Below are positions 22,941 through 23,273 of a DNA stretch of 23,273 nucleotides, piece by piece. The DNA comes from a virus. How positions within the stretch are numbered: position 1 is the first letter of the stretch; each line of letters begins with the position of its first letter. Under the pieces are notes generated by a model. The model ran no database searches, was not told the DNA's origin, and saw only the letters and a list, made by a program, of their open reading frames with translations. Position numbers and translations under genes: made by a program. The stretch spans positions 1 through 23,273 of IMG/VR virus record IMGVR_UViG_3300048928_000634; one strand, written 5' to 3'.

Positions 22941-23273
22941 GTGAAAAGTAATCATGTTGATGAGCATGCTACATGCGGATTCTGTGATAGTAAATTAAAG
23001 GAAAACAGTACCCTATGTCCTTATTGTGGTGCTGAAATAATCATGGCCTATATTGACAGACCTACGAGGAAGTTAATTTTATATTTGCGGATCATCTTGA
23101 TTTTTATTTCAGCTCTTTTAATCCTGTTACTCTACCAAAACTATAACTTTGTTAATCTATCTGTCATTTTAGCGATACCTTTATTCTTACTTGCCTGGGT
23201 TATGCCATGGTTATTTTTCAGAATAAAAAATAAGGATAACTATATTTGGAGGAAAAAGAACCCGCTGATTTAG
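22941..23273 (+). CDS. Small zinc-ribbon membrane protein, function unknown
   Basis: This 110-residue protein is complete, with TAG at the window end. It starts at a GTG with AGAGG 5 bases upstream. The N terminus is a zinc ribbon with C12-x2-C15 (TCGFCDS) and C26-x2-C29 (LCPYCGAE). Two hydrophobic segments follow, at about 47-64 (LYLRIILIFISALLILLL) and 70-93 (VNLSVILAIPLFLLAWVMPW), and then a basic tail. The predicted topology puts both ends in the cytoplasm. I do not recognise a specific family. The AT-rich composition and position beyond the attachment region suggest host or earlier acquired DNA rather than P2 core. Confidence 0.75.
   Translation: MKSNHVDEHATCGFCDSKLKENSTLCPYCGAEIIMAYIDRPTRKLILYLRIILIFISALLILLLYQNYNFVNLSVILAIPLFLLAWVMPWLFFRIKNKDNYIWRKKNPLI

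Overview
The window is the structural and lysis half of a P2-like temperate phage (Peduovirus type), almost certainly an integrated prophage in a gram-negative enterobacterium. Three things support this: gene order and protein lengths follow coliphage P2 almost one for one, a complete spanin pair is present, and after the last phage gene (ogr) the sequence changes abruptly to AT-rich DNA with a non-phage gene. I cannot name the host genus from the sequence alone.

Layout. 1-2800 (minus strand): portal gpQ and terminase large subunit gpP. From 2945 (plus strand): the head operon O, N, M, L; tail gene X; a lysis cassette (class II holin, SAR endolysin, nested Rz/Rz1 spanins); and tail completion genes R and S. 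At 8480-9534 an AT-rich block carries one DUF4062 gene, inserted where P2 keeps its variable accessory gene orf30. From 9602: baseplate and fibre genes V, W, J, I, H, G, closed by a terminator. From 15145: tail sheath FI, tube FII, the frameshifted E/E' pair, tape measure T, and tail genes U and D. A small minus-strand membrane-protein gene lies between D and ogr. Ogr is the zinc-finger activator of the late operons. After ogr come a bidirectional terminator, two direct repeats resembling P2 integrase arm sites, a second terminator, and then about 800 bp of AT-rich DNA with no convincing gene. The window closes with a small zinc-ribbon membrane protein that is probably host or accessory DNA.

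How the parts work together. Q and P package DNA into heads built from N on an O scaffold. M is the small terminase and L completes the head. V, W, J and I build the baseplate, H and G the fibres, and FI, FII, T, U, X, R, S and D the contractile tail. Holin, endolysin and spanins open the three envelope layers. Three promoter regions (P/O, V, FI) share a 21-bp motif, GTTGT-N11-NNNAC, that fits the Ogr-type late activator box.

The most interesting item is the DUF4062 (TIR-like) gene. It has its own base composition, a possible private promoter, a terminator behind it, and the V late-promoter box preserved just downstream. That is the layout of a phage moron, and a defence or superinfection-exclusion role is a reasonable but untested inference. 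Other points of note are a P1 Lyz-like cysteine arrangement in the endolysin, a canonical T_TTT_TTA slippery site in E, a dyad in front of ogr, and repeated knob modules in the tail fibre.
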